Positions 31,611-42,195 of a DNA stretch of 64,000 bases are shown piece by piece (positions within the stretch are counted from its first letter, which is position 1; every line of letters begins with the position of its first letter). The notes under the pieces are model-generated. The model did not search any database. It was given only the letters and a program-made list of their open reading frames with translations, and was not told the origin of the DNA. This stretch comes from Symbiodinium natans (taxonomy: Eukaryota > Sar > Dinophyceae > Suessiales > Symbiodiniaceae), in contig CAJNDS010002527.1 in NCBI GenBank assembly GCA_905221605.1, positions 299,617 to 363,616 of the forward strand, given 5' to 3'. The translations under genes were made by a program, and so were the position numbers.

Positions 31611-31730
31611 GTAGGAACCGGGAGTAGGCCCTTAATTCTCCTTGTTTTCGGGTGTATAGGTTTCCTCATAAACCCCTTTTTAATCCAAAAAAGGGCACCC
31701 TCTTTACTCCTAGGTGACTCTTGGGTCTAG
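31611..31730. mobile_element. Family L element with TCCT target duplication
   Basis: Ends GTAGGAACCGGGAGTAGG and ACTCTTGGGTCTAG, flanked by TCCT at 31607-31610 and 31731-31734. Confidence 0.78.
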
Positions 31731-31822
31731 TCCTGCTCCCCGACCTCCACAGAAAGGGCTGCGCGGTTTCAGCCCTCCGGGGACACATTTAGATTTGGGG
31801 CTTAGGGCCGTTTAGGGTTGAG

Positions 31823-31970
31823 CGTCGGAAGTACAGAGAGGATTAGCATGGCCCCTCCGCTCAGGTCAACATGTTCATGGACGACTACAAATCGACAATG
31901 TACCTGCAGCCGTGCAGTGCAAAAGTCCCGTTAGATAGTCGGTGTAGTGATTTGTCTCTATAGTTCTTCA
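31823..31970 (+). repeat. 5' LTR of the copia element, U6-like
   Basis: 148 bp ending in TTCTTCA. It is close to 35131-35284 throughout. It contains TACAGAGAGGATTAGCATGG followed by CCCCT, a near-identical copy of the ACAGAGA-to-AGC core of U6 snRNA. The first base is C where the 3' copy has T of the TG terminus. Confidence 0.85.
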
Positions 31971-31990
31971 TGGTAGCGAGGAGCCGCGGT
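31971..31990 (+). promoter_or_regulatory. Probable primer binding site
   Basis: TGGTAGCGAGG starts directly after the 5' LTR. TGGTAGC matches the complement of a tRNA 3' end of initiator-Met type, the usual primer of copia elements; the match fades after seven bases. Confidence 0.5.
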
Positions 31991-34510
31991 GAGGATACCG
32001 GGGCAACCATCAGTGCGTGAGACTTTGCAGTTCACATACATTTCATACAATCAGTTTTATGCGGCATCAGTTTCGCATTTTGCGAGTACAGTATCTGTGG
32101 CATCATGGCAGATGGTGGTGGATCAGCAGGAACGCCGTCGTTGGCAGACATAGGCAATATATGTTGCAACAGCTCGTTAGTGAGCAACAGCTGCAGCGAT
32201 CGCGGGTCGGCGCAAACTCAGCAGGGTTTTGCAGGCACCCAAGTTGTGACAGAGCACGTTGTAGGTGAGGTTGTTCAGCAGGTGCTGTTGGCCTTTTCTC
32301 AGCAGCAGCAAGCGACGACGGACCAAACTCATGCAGTTGTCGCAAGCCGTCCAAGGGCAACAGACTGGAATTGATCAGATGTCGCAGGTCGTTTCCAGCG
32401 TAAGTGCCTTGCAGCAGCAGATGCAAGCTTTTGCCCAGAATGTTTCTAGCGTGCCTGGCTCAAGCATGTCTCAAGCAGCAGCGGTTGGAAGCAGTCGAAC
32501 GGCTCAGGCTCATGCACTGCAGCCCGCAGATGCTGCAGGAGCGGTTGAAAGCAGTTCAGCAACTCAACACACCGCAGCTACGCAGTTTGGCACGCTTTTC
32601 AACCTGGCCGGAAGTGCTCGGGCGAACCCAGCTACGCCATCCATCAAGGAGCTGTTGATCAGCAGAGCCTCGGAAAACCTTCTGTGTATGATGGAATTAA
32701 AGAGGCCAAGCAAAGCTTTCATGATCGGCAAGACGCCATGGTGACTTTCCTGGACGCTAGCATGCCTGGCATATGGGAGGTGCTCGAGTGGATTGCGAGT
32801 GATCAGCCGAGGACTGCGCTGGATAAGGATGCTGTCAAACTGCATTTTCCTGACCTAGACCCGCTGCTGATTGACTACACAGATTCCAACATCTATGCGT
32901 GTCTTAGCTCTTACACTGGAGGCGAGCCCAAGCCTTTGGCTAAGCAAGCCCAGGGGCCGAACGGCTTTGGAGCAACGCGAAAGCTACACGCTCGCTTCAA
33001 CCCAGCCAGCGTCGGGAGGCAATGCGCAAGCCTGACACGCATCACCGGCCCGCCAGAGAATGTCCCGCTAGGCCAACTCGGTGGTGAGATCATCGCGTGG
33101 GAGAATCGCATCATCGAGTATGAAGCTCAGGGAATCTCAAGATAGCTACAGTGATCGCTATGTGCCCAGGCAAGTTACGTGAGCATCTCAACCTCAACTT
33201 CAAGACCTTCCAGGACAGCAGAGAAGAGATTTTCGGCTACCTCGAGACGATGTATCAGGTGTCAAGCACGGCCATGGACGTCGGCGCAGTGATGAGGAAA
33301 AGGGGTCCCTGATGGATCTTTGGCGGTGAGCACCTGCCGTTTGAGTGTAGAAAAGGTGTCGGCAATAGCAAGGGGAAAAGGCTCTGGCAAGTTCGGCGGT
33401 GGCAAAGGCAAGGACCGCTCGACAGGAAGGTCTGGTGTCAAAGGCAAGGGTGGTGGTAAACAAGGAGGACGTGGCAAAGGTGCTGGCAAGCCCGTCTTTA
33501 TGAGGTCATGATGCAAGATGAACAAGGTAACAAGGCAAGGCTCGAATAGAGCAAGCCAGAGTGCGCGAGACGCGTTACGATGAGAAGGTTCGTGAAGACA
33601 TGGAAGCTGCAGAGATTTTAATTGCCGCTTTTGGGAGACAGTTCACCAGCGGTTCAGCGTTTGATCTATGTGCCGCCCGAAGAAGCACAACCTGGAAAAT
33701 GTGTGCGGCTCAACAAGAGCATGTACGGGCGCAAAGGTGCTGCGCAGAACTGGGAGTTGGAAATCACGTCATGGCTTTATCCAAGGCCTACTTAAGTAAC
33801 CCAGTCATCTATGTCAATGCTTTGAGGCGTTTGTATGTTTCAGTCGACGATGTCTGATGATGTAACATCATTTGGCCCAGAAACTTCTTTGAACTGGTTG
33901 AAAGACGTGATCATGACAAGATATGAGATCAAATACGGTGGTGTGTTGGGGCCAGACAAGGACGATTTGAAAGATGTCTCCATTTTGCACTTACGAAGTA
34001 GATCCTCGCCACGCGCAGATCTTGTTGCGCGCGTTAGGCGTCCTTGGCGCTAGACCAGTCTCCAGCCCTGGAGTTGCGCGGCAAAGTCTTGAAAACAAGG
34101 AGCTTTCGGCAGACGATACGAAGACATATCGCAGTCTCGCCATGAGGGCTGCGTGCTTGAGTATGGACCGACCAGACATCATCTACGCTGTCAAAGAGGC
34201 TGCTCGAGAAATGAGCCACCCCACTGAGAAGAGTTGGCTGAAGCTGAAGCGGCTGGCAAGATATCTCATTGGCAAACCACGCCTGGTTTGGACCTTTGCG
34301 GATCAGAACTAGGTTGGCAAGTTTGTCGTCAAATCTGACAGTGATGACGCTGGTTGCAAAGAGACGCGTAAGTCAACGTCCTCAGATTTTCTCTTCCATG
34401 GCTCTCGCCTGATAAAGCGCTATTCCTCTACACAACAGGTTCTTTCTCTGTCTTCTGGTGAGTCAGAGTTTTAGGCGGGTTGGAAAGCAGCTTCGGTGCT
34501 TTTCGGTGCA

Positions 34511-34739
34511 GGGTTTAAGGCCTCCTGCTTACTGGGAGGGTTTAAGGTCCCCCTGCCTATTGGAACTGTGTAAGGCCCCGCTTTGCTTTTGCGAGGGTTA
34601 AGGTCCCCCTGCCTACTGGAAGGGTTTAGGGCCCCCCTTGTTTAAGGTGCCCCTGCCTCCTGGGAGGGTTTAGGGGCCCCTTGCTTACTGGGAGGCTTTA
34701 AGGTTTAAGGCTGGAAGGGTTTAAGCTCACCCCTTGCCT
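34511..34739. repeat. Degenerate minisatellite inserted in the retroelement RNase H
   Basis: About six imperfect copies of a 35-40 bp unit with GGGTTTAAGG and CCCCTGCCTACTGG. The RNase H reading frame stops at its left side and resumes directly at its right side (AMAADFGLELKG), so it was inserted after the element. Units begin with a telomere-like GGGTTTA. Confidence 0.75.
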
Positions 34740-35130
34740 TGGCTATGGCCGCCGATTTCGGGCTTGAGTTGAAGGGAGAGCTCCACATGGATGCTTCCGC
34801 AGCAAAATCGCTCATCTCCCGTCGCGGGCACGGGAAAGCAAAACATATCTCAAGTTGCGATCTGTGGATCCAGCAGCGCGTTCAAAGCAACGACTTCACA
34901 GTGCACAAAGTGCGCACAGAGGATAGCGAAGCTGATATGGGCACGAACTATTTGCAATGGGGCAAGATACTGCATTTGTGTACCCTCGCTGGGTTGGTGT
35001 TTCAAGAGACTACACACAAAGCACTGCAAGCTTCATACGGAGGCATGCATTGTCAGTCTCTTCAGGCATGTACACTTTGCAGCAGTGAAATGGTGATCAG
35101 AACTGCAAGACATCTCTGCTCAGGAGGGCC

Positions 35131-35284
35131 TGTCGGAAGTACAAAGAAGATGAGCATGGCCCCTCCACTCAGGTCAACATGTTCATGGACGACACGGACA
35201 AATCGAGAATGCACATGCAGCCGTGCAGTGCAAAAGTCCCCATAGATAGTTGGTGTAGTGATTTGTCTGTATGATTTTTCTTCA
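35131..35284 (+). repeat. 3' LTR of the copia element, U6-like
   Basis: 154 bp, TG...CA ends, preceded by a short purine run CAGGAGGG. It holds TACAAAGAAGATGAGCATGG and, after a short insertion, GACACGGACAAATCGAGAA, which follows the 3' half of U6 closely. Confidence 0.85.
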
Positions 35285-35649
35285 TGTAGGGCTTAAGGTT
35301 TAGGGTTGAGGGTTCACAAGGGCTCATAAGGGCGCAGAGGGGCTCGTAAGGGCTCTTGAAGCTGTAGGGTTTAGGGGGCAGACTCCCCGGCCTGCTTTAA
35401 CAGACCCTACCCCAAACCCTGTAATCACCCCAAAGAAACCCTTTACAAGTAGGTTACCTAACCCCTGAGAATCCGCAGCCTTAATCCCTAAGTAGGCCGT
35501 GCCCCTACAATGGGGTGTGACGAGGCCCAAACATCTCTCCTTCCGAAAACGAGCTGAACAAGTCCAGCCTCAAGCCCGAAACCCTACCACGATTTGGAGT
35601 TTCGTGTTTCGGGCTTAGGGCAACGAAAGCGAAAGCCGCTGAACTACAG

Positions 35650-35709
35650 GCCCCCATCCGCCTGCAGCATCTCACCGCCCAAGCGGTACACTCCCCAGAG
35701 ATGGGCCAG
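35650..35709 (+). CDS. Candidate exon
   Basis: Acceptor TACAG|G, GT donor after CAG. Reads APIRLQHLTAQAVHSPEMGQ. Confidence 0.45.
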
Positions 35710-36279
35710 GTCTTGACATTTGAGGCCCTAACCCAAAACCTTTTTTTAGCCCTGTAAGCGCTATGATCTCTATAACCTATAACCCCAATGACCCCTTATA
35801 CCCCCCTACATCCCCTCTGACGATCTTGGAGATGCTATTGAAATGCTTCCAGATGGGCTAGGTCGCTAAATTCGGGTTTGGGGCTTGGAGTTTTCTACGG
35901 GCTGCGGCACCCTTATTGCCAGGACCCCCAAGAGGACCAGGGTTTAGGCTTCAGGGTTTAGTGGTTAGGTTTAGGGTTTAGGGCTTAGGGTTTAGGGTGT
36001 TAAGCCTCCTTTCTTGACCTGATTGCCCAGAACTGATGCTCGTAACAGTCCTGTAGAGCTATCGGCTGCCATATGAATAGTTCTCTGAATTAGGGGTCTC
36101 TTTGCGGGTCCTTATTATGGGGGTGCCGTACTATGTATATGTATATGTATATGCATATACTATTTACATATCTAGGACCCACAGGGATCGAATTTTAGAG
36201 GGCTAGCCATGAGCAGGTATCTGGCCCCAATTTTCGCCGCGAGTTAAAAAAGAGCTCTGCAACAAAATTTATCTTGCAG

Positions 36280-36413
36280 CTCAGGTCTTCAGCCAATGGT
36301 CCGGTTTCATCACGCAGCTCCATCAGGCAAGGTCCCTTGCAGCGTTGGTGGAACAGCGCATGGCCACTCGGACGCAAGAGATTGCAAGAGATTGTACAGT
36401 GCAATTTGTGTGA
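36280..36413 (+). CDS. Candidate terminal exon, amphipathic helix
   Basis: Acceptor CTTGCAG; 43 codons from QVFSQWSGFITQLHQARSLA through LVEQRMATRTQEIARD to TGA. Looks like a helical repeat with an F..W pattern; family unknown. Confidence 0.5.
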
Positions 36414-36723
36414 TGTGCCGTGTTGTGGCCTGGTTCTTCGGCGCTGCATGTCTACTCTGTCAGAGCGACGCTTGCAACAGACGAAGAAACACACGTCACA
36501 TGTGCAAGCACACTCACCTATGCCCTGGTGAGTAGCGCGGCGCTCGATGCGTTTCGTGGTCGGTCCAGGTCTTCTCGAGTTCCCCTAAACCCTAAACCCT
36601 AAACCCTAAACCCTAAACCCTAAACCAGCTCTAGGCCCAGATGAAAGTTCACAACGCCCGTCAGCCAATATTGTTGGGTTGTATCTCGAGTCCAGGATGC
36701 AACTGGAACCCCAACCTCAAGCC

Positions 36724-36931
36724 CAGAGAGCCCAATACCCCCTCAATAAAGGAATGTGCCTAAATCATATAGGGATCCTTCTACTATGGTTTAAGGTATA
36801 CTAGCGATCCTTATACCATGGTTGAAGGTATACTAGGGATCCTTATGCTATAGCTGAAGGTATATTCCTTACCCTAAACCCTAAACCCTAAACCCTAAAC
36901 CACTGAATACCCTAAAGGGGTATTGGGCTCT
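36724..36931. mobile_element. Family B element with internal triplication and telomere-like insert
   Basis: Ends CCCAGAGAGCCCAATACCCC and GGGGTATTGGGCTCTTTGGG. The centre has three copies of a GGATCCTT...GGTATACTA unit, and a CCCTAAA tract lies at about 36870-36901. Confidence 0.7.
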
Positions 36932-36969
36932 TTGGGAGCCTGCGGTAACCCAGTCTCACCGAGGCTCAG

Positions 36970-37014
36970 GGCATTCTTCGGGGGACGTTTGGCGGCTGGC
37001 GCGACGCCCTTCAG
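36970..37014 (+). CDS. Candidate exon
   Basis: Acceptor CTCAG|G; reads GILRGTFGGWRDALQ. It lies just upstream of the carbonic anhydrase gene. Confidence 0.35.
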
Positions 37015-37019
37015 CCATG

Positions 37020-37090
37020 TTTAGGGTTTAGGGTTTAGGGTTTAGGGTTTAGGGTTTAGGGTTTAGGGTTTAGGGTTTAGGGTTTAGGGT

Positions 37091-37122
<32 letters not shown>

Positions 37123-37156
37123 GGTTTAGGGTTTAGGGTTTAGGGTTTAGGGTTGT
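37020..37156. repeat. TTTAGGG array with a TTGAGGG block
   Basis: Five TTGAGGG units stand inside canonical repeats, upstream of the carbonic anhydrase gene. Confidence 0.95.
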
Positions 37157-37307
37157 TTGCCTGGTAGCGGGCAGACGCATTATCATCAGCTGCTCTCTGA
37201 GATGATCTGACTGAAATCCGCCTGCCGATGTTGCTTCCGTTGCTTTGAGCGTTTGCCAGACAAGAAGGGCTCGTGAAAGGGTTGTTGCCAGGTAGTCGTA
37301 TCCAGCC

Positions 37308-38857
37308 ATGCTGCGCTTGCTTGCCTTGTCCGTGGTTGGGGCGGAGGCCGCCACTTGCGGCGACTTGAAGGCTTTCTACAAGAGTGAGCAGCTAGGACCA
37401 GGAGTAGGCCCTTTTTTCCTTTTTTTGGGGTTGGGGTTCCCTTATAATCCCCTTAAAACCAAAAAGGGCGCCCTTTTTTATTCCTAGGTTACTCCTGGGT
37501 CTAGGCAGTGCTGCGGCTCCCCCACAACGGTGTTGAGCAACCCCGTGCCGGGCACCGCCACTTGCCCGTACAACTTCAACAAGCCAGCTTGCAGCGCAGC
37601 CGAGCCTCAGACGCCTCGTGATCTCTCAACCGGCGCAACGGGCAGCATGGTGCCGAAGGCGGCCACGCTGACAGATGCTCAGGCCAACTTCCTGCCGCTG
37701 GTGAACGTGCACTTCCACTTGGGGGCTGAGCACAAGAGCGATGCCTACAACAACGACACCGATGCGATGGCGTACGACGCGGCCTCCTCCGGCAGGCGCC
37801 TGGCCAGCAACCCCCGGCCTGGCTTCATGTGCCCAACCGACACGCTCACTGACGCGCAGATGACGCCGTACACCTTTCAGCACTGCACGGGTGACGTGCA
37901 GGTCGGCAAGTCCTACGAGGTCCACTACGTGCACTCTTCAGCCGGCACCGACAACGATGCTTCGGACGGCATGAATGCAGACCTCCTCGCGGATGGTTTG
38001 GGAGGCACGTGAGCACCAACCACCCTGATCTGTTTGTCACACAGTCACCGTGAGCATGGGTGAGTCTTCGCGTGTGCGAATGCGCTGTGATGCGTGTGTG
38101 TGTGAGTCTCCGATAGCCAACGTTTTACTCGTTGCTGCTTCGGTGAGGCACCGCTTTCCAGAGCGCTTGATGTTTAAAGTGTTATGTCGAAAGCCGCGTG
38201 CTCATGTTGTAGGTGCCGCAAACGGCCGTGGCCTTCTGAACCCTATGGTCGTGGTGCAGGGCCAGATCTACCAGATCGTGAACGGGGGGCCTACTGTGAA
38301 TGATCTGCTCCATGGCTGGACTGTGGTTGGACACAACAATTCTGTCATGTACTCTGGGCCACGTGGCTTGCAAGAGACACCGTTCCTCCTTTTGAAGTCG
38401 TTAAGTTTCGAGTCTCTGAGAGCACTGCAGCACTTTGCTCAAGTTGGGTTCAACACCCTAAGCCGACCGTACAAGCCCAAAACCCCAAGCTCAGAGCCTT
38501 AGCCGTAAGCCCCAAGCCACACGACGAAACCCTCCGAAACTTTAAGCCCAAAGCTCCATAAAGCACCATGGCCCTCAACAAACCCCAAGTAAAATCATAA
38601 GTCCGACCCGTGCTTGAGCTTTCGATCCCAGGTCAACCACCGGCCAGTCGCACGACAACTCAGTGTGCTCTCCATACGTCATCACTTGGCATGTGGACAA
38701 GGATTGCCACCAGGTTTCTCCCGAGTCTTTCGACAACCTCTGCAAGCAGATGAAGGACCTGTACGGGATGTCGGTTGACCTCGCACCCCACGGCTCTCGC
38801 ATTCTGGTGTCTCCGACCTACGTGGTGCAATCTCAGTACGTTGTGCCCTTGGCCTAA
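37308..38857 (+). CDS. Delta-type carbonic anhydrase, secreted, four exons
   Basis: Exons 37308-37387, 37505-38004, 38213-38357 and 38632-38857 join in frame to 316 residues plus TAA. The start has a signal peptide (MLRLLALSVVGAEA), then CGDLKAFYKSEQCCGSP. VNVHFHLGAEH in exon 2 is the His/Glu-rich zinc-site motif of the delta class (diatom TWCA1 type, also known from dinoflagellates). Later conserved blocks are ADGLGG|AANGRGLLNP, QGQIYQIVN, WTVVGHNNSVMYSG and CSPYVITWHVDKDCH. It should hydrate CO2 outside the cell or in an endomembrane space, as part of carbon concentration. All three introns are GC-AG with G after the acceptor. Intron 1 is a family L element with a GCAG target duplication. 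A telomere-like array (37020-37156) lies about 150 bp upstream. Confidence 0.88.
37392..37504. mobile_element. Family L introner forming intron 1 of the carbonic anhydrase gene
   Basis: Ends CTAGGACCAGGAGTAGG and ACTCCTGGGTCTAG are inverted repeats; GCAG at 37388-37391 and 37505-37508 is the target duplication. The donor GC comes from the duplication and the acceptor AG from the element end. Removal restores SEQ-CCGSP. Confidence 0.85.
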
Positions 38858-39260
38858 GAAGTCTGTTTGACGCTGGCGCAATGCTCCGGTCTCAGACGGA
38901 ACTCCTTTTAAAAATTTCTCCCTTCATGAGGCATTATCCTCCTGACTCCTGCCCTGAAGGGGCAGGTCTCATGTTGGAAAGTTTTTGCTCAAGGCTGAGG
39001 ACTTATCAAACTTCGGTTGCCAATGGCTTCCGAGGCTCGTCTTGGGAAGAGCCGGGGGCAGCACTCCTTGTGCTGTGGACTCCACGGCGACTGATTCTAC
39101 CTACCTCTGATGATGGCAGTAAGTGCTGCTGGCAGATGGACGGCAGATGGACGGCGCAAGCATGCGCAAGCGTTGAAGATTCGTCTCTCCTTCCTTCTGC
39201 ATAGTCTGCCTAGCTGCATTTAGGAGAGCTTAGCCTCCTCATCAATGTGTAAGCAGACGT
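38858..39260. other. 3' flank of the carbonic anhydrase gene
   Basis: No conserved protein is visible. A 107-codon frame (38881-39204) has no recognisable features and is probably untranslated or intergenic DNA. Confidence 0.5.
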
Positions 39261-39414
39261 GGAGAGTTTGACCTGCTAAACCCTAAACCCTAAACCCTAA
39301 ACCCCGCTTCTGCCAGGTCCATAGTCGGAACCCTTCGGCAGTCATTCGAGCGAAGCAGCACAATTGGACGACAAGGTTCGGTTTCGGGGCTTGCGTGCTG
39401 TATTTATTTTCGGA

Positions 39415-39560
39415 TGATTATTGTTATTATTATTGTAATTGTTATTGTTATTCTTATTGTTGTTGTTTTTGTTATTAATAATATTACTTTTTTTTTATCA
39501 TCATTATTATTACTATTCTCATGCTGTTATTATTAGTATTATTATTATTAGGTACTTTGT
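39415..39560. repeat. ATT/GTT-rich microsatellite
   Basis: Degenerate TTATTATTG-type repeats. Confidence 0.9.
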
Positions 39561-40113
39561 TTTTTACATATTCACAATACTGAGGAAGAGTTCCTGTGAA
39601 GTGGGCTGTCTTGCCTAAGTACCCCCATGGAGGTTCGAGTGGTATTTTTCCCAGCTCGGATTGAGGGGCTCGAAGCGTCGAACTGGATTTCCCCAATGAC
39701 GCAAAAGCGGGCTGGCGGGAGGGAACGTTTCCATTGGCCGGAGAGCACCCCAGGCCGTCCACTCACCTGCTCACTCACCAATTTACCCTTCTGGATAAAA
39801 CCTATAAAGACTCTGCAAATTAAAAGCTGTACCAAACCCAATACAAAGCCTACAAAGCCCTCGAAAACCTATAAACCCAACATAAACCCTATAAACACCC
39901 TGTATAAATATCCATATAAGCCCAACATAAACACACGTCAAACCCTGTAAACCCCATGTAAACCATACAAGGCACTTCAATAAATCTACAAAAGCCAAAA
40001 CAAAAACTACATAAACCCTATACAACCCCCATTAAAAAAGAGACTTTTTCAAGCCCTAATTACAAAAGCCCTGCTGAAAGGAATAAATGCCTTTTAGCAA
40101 CCTATAAACACCC

Positions 40114-40449
40114 TATACTACTAAAACCCTAAAACCCTAAAACCCTAAAACCCTAAAACCCTAAATCCCTAAAACCCTAAAACCCTAAAACCCTAAAACC
40201 CTGAAACCCTAAATCCCTAAAACCCTAAAACCCTAAACCCCTAAAGCCCTAAAACCCTAAAACCCTAAAACCCTGAAACCCTGAAACCCTCAAACCCTAA
40301 AACCCTAAAACCCTAAAACCCTAAAATCCTAAAACCCCTAAAACCCTAAAACCCTAAACCCTAAACCCTAAACCCCAAACCCTAAACCCTAAACCCTAAA
40401 CCCTAAACCCTAACCCTAAACCCTAAACCCCAAACCCTAAACCCTAAAC
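40114..40449. repeat. CCCTAAAA (8 bp) array grading into CCCTAAA
   Basis: The left two-thirds have an extra A per unit; the right part is canonical. Confidence 0.95.
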
Positions 40450-40465
40450 CATCGCAGCCGACCCT

Positions 40466-40545
40466 CGGAGGCGCGGCCGCTGCTTGGGGAGAGTGCTCAC
40501 GTCGGCGCTGGACCGCGATGGGCAGGCGCCGCGTGCCAGGGCTGG
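40466..40545 (+). CDS. Candidate exon
   Basis: GC-rich block with an open frame reading GRVLTSALDRDGQAPRARA; other frames are also open, so the frame is uncertain. Confidence 0.3.
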
Positions 40546-41069
40546 AGTTTTAGGGTTGCGGGGTTGAGGGTTTAGGGTTTAGGGTTTAGGGTTCAGCATC
40601 TCAAGTCCAAGCATTCACTAGCCCAGCAATTCTGTTCGTGCAACGGACAACCACCCACCTGCCCAAAGAATCCCATTTTTCTTTGCATGCGACAAGACAC
40701 ACAACAACACATACCCTCAAACCCTAAACCCCAGGCCCTGAACCATAAACCCTAAAGGCCCTGAACCCTGGGCCCTGAATCCTAAACCCTTGCCTTGGAA
40801 TTGCATTCGGGTTGGTGACGATTCTTCGGACTTGCAGTACGACTGGCGGCCGATCTTTTTGCAGTTGCGTCAGGGTTGGTGGCCAACATTCTGCGGTGGT
40901 CAATTTTTCGGAGTTGCATGAGGGTTGTTGGCGGCTGGACGCCCCTAAACCCTCAACCTACAGAGGGTTTAGGGTTTAGGGTTTGGGGTTTTTAGGGGTT
41001 TAGGGGTTTAGGGGTTTAGGGCCTTTAGGGTTCAGGGTTTAGGGCTGAGGGTTTAGGGGTTTAGGATTT

Positions 41070-41170
41070 AGGGGGGTTTAGGGGGGTTTAGGGGGGTTTA
41101 GGGGGGTTTAGGGGGGTTTAGGGGGGTTTAGGGGGGTTTAGGGGGGTTTAGGGGGGTTTAGGGGGATTTA
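41070..41170. repeat. TTTAGGGGGG (10 bp) variant array
   Basis: About nine identical 10 bp units. Confidence 0.95.
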
Positions 41171-41692
41171 GGGGTTTAGGGGTTTAGGGATTTAGGGGTT
41201 TGAGGTTTCGGCTCCTAAACCTACGTCGATTGTCTATCGCAAGCTCGTGGCTCGCCCCCCTAGAACCGAAATCGGAACACAGGTTTCCGGCTGAGGGTTA
41301 ACTCTTGAGTTTTGGGGATATTGCGGTCTTTACTGTCGGGAGATCTGGGGTCTTCTGGCTCTGCGTTCAGGCTCAGGGAATATGGGTTTAGTGTCTACTT
41401 GTTAAGGGTTTATCAGTTCCACCAAGCTAACTAGCTAGTTTCGTGAGACACCCCTAAAGCACCAAGGAAACCCTTGGCCCTAAACCCTAAACCCTGATCT
41501 CTAATCCCTCATCCCTAAACCCTACACCCTAAACCCGAAACCCTAAAACCTAAACCCTAAATCCTAAATCCTAAACCCTAAACCCTAAACCCTAAACCCT
41601 AAAACCTGAACCCTAAACCCTAAACCCTAAACCCTAAACCCTAAACCCTAAACCCTAAACCCTAAACCCTAAACCAAACCTCTGCTTCAGAG

Positions 41693-41762
41693 AAGGCCTT
41701 GGATCGCCTCACCTGGACCACGGCCTTCTCACTTTGGGCTGCCGAGTCGCGGCGCGCGCGAG
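41693..41762 (+). CDS. Candidate exon with a helical W repeat
   Basis: Reads KALDRLTWTTAFSLWAAESR then RARG, with a GC donor. The A..L...F..W...R pattern recalls Sfi1-type centrin-binding repeats. Confidence 0.4.
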
Positions 41763-42195
41763 GCCGGAGCTAGGGTTTAGGGTTTAGGCTTTTTATGGTG
41801 TAACGTAGGGTTTCGGGTTGAGGGTTTAGGGTTCCGGGTTTGGGGTTGTGACTTTAGGGTTCAGGCTTTAGGGTTTGGGTTTAGCGTGAGGGTTTCTAGG
41901 GGTCGAAACTTCCTAGTAGCATTCCCTTCTGGTCCCTTTGATGATTATACTTGAATATCCCCAGAACCCTATTCTCAGTACTGAGGCCCCTATAGTACAC
42001 CGGCTTGGGTGTTTTTGGGGTTGGGGGCTTGTTTTTTTTTTTTAGGTGGGTCTAGGGTTTCGGGAGAATGGGGCGTTGGGGTTTCGGGTTTCGGGAAACT
42101 TGCTGGGCTTGAGGGGCGAATTTTTTGGAGTTGCACCCTAAACCCTAAACCCTAAACCCTAAACCCTAAACCCTAAACCCTAAACCCTAAACCCC

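Larger units (their letters stand above)
31823..35284 (+). mobile_element. Ty1/copia-like LTR retrotransposon, internally deleted
   Basis: Two related direct repeats bound 3.2 kb of degraded Gag-Pol. Gag lies in shifted frames over about 32105-33140, with a KGKG-rich basic tail at 33365-33490 in place of a zinc knuckle. A reverse transcriptase remnant follows at about 33669 (LNKSMYGRKGAAQNWE), with a VSVDD catalytic motif near 33840. RNase H spans about 34080-35010 (MRAACLSMDRPDIIYAVKEA, LSLSSGESEF, SLISRRGHGKAKHI). Protease, integrase and most of the RT are missing between 33510 and 33665. Frameshifts, internal stops and a 229 bp insertion show it is dead. No clear 5 bp target duplication was found. 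Confidence 0.88.

Noticed and set aside
31823-31970. A functional U6 snRNA gene
   Set aside because: The sequence has an internal insertion, lacks the 5' stem region, and is duplicated exactly as an LTR of the retroelement.
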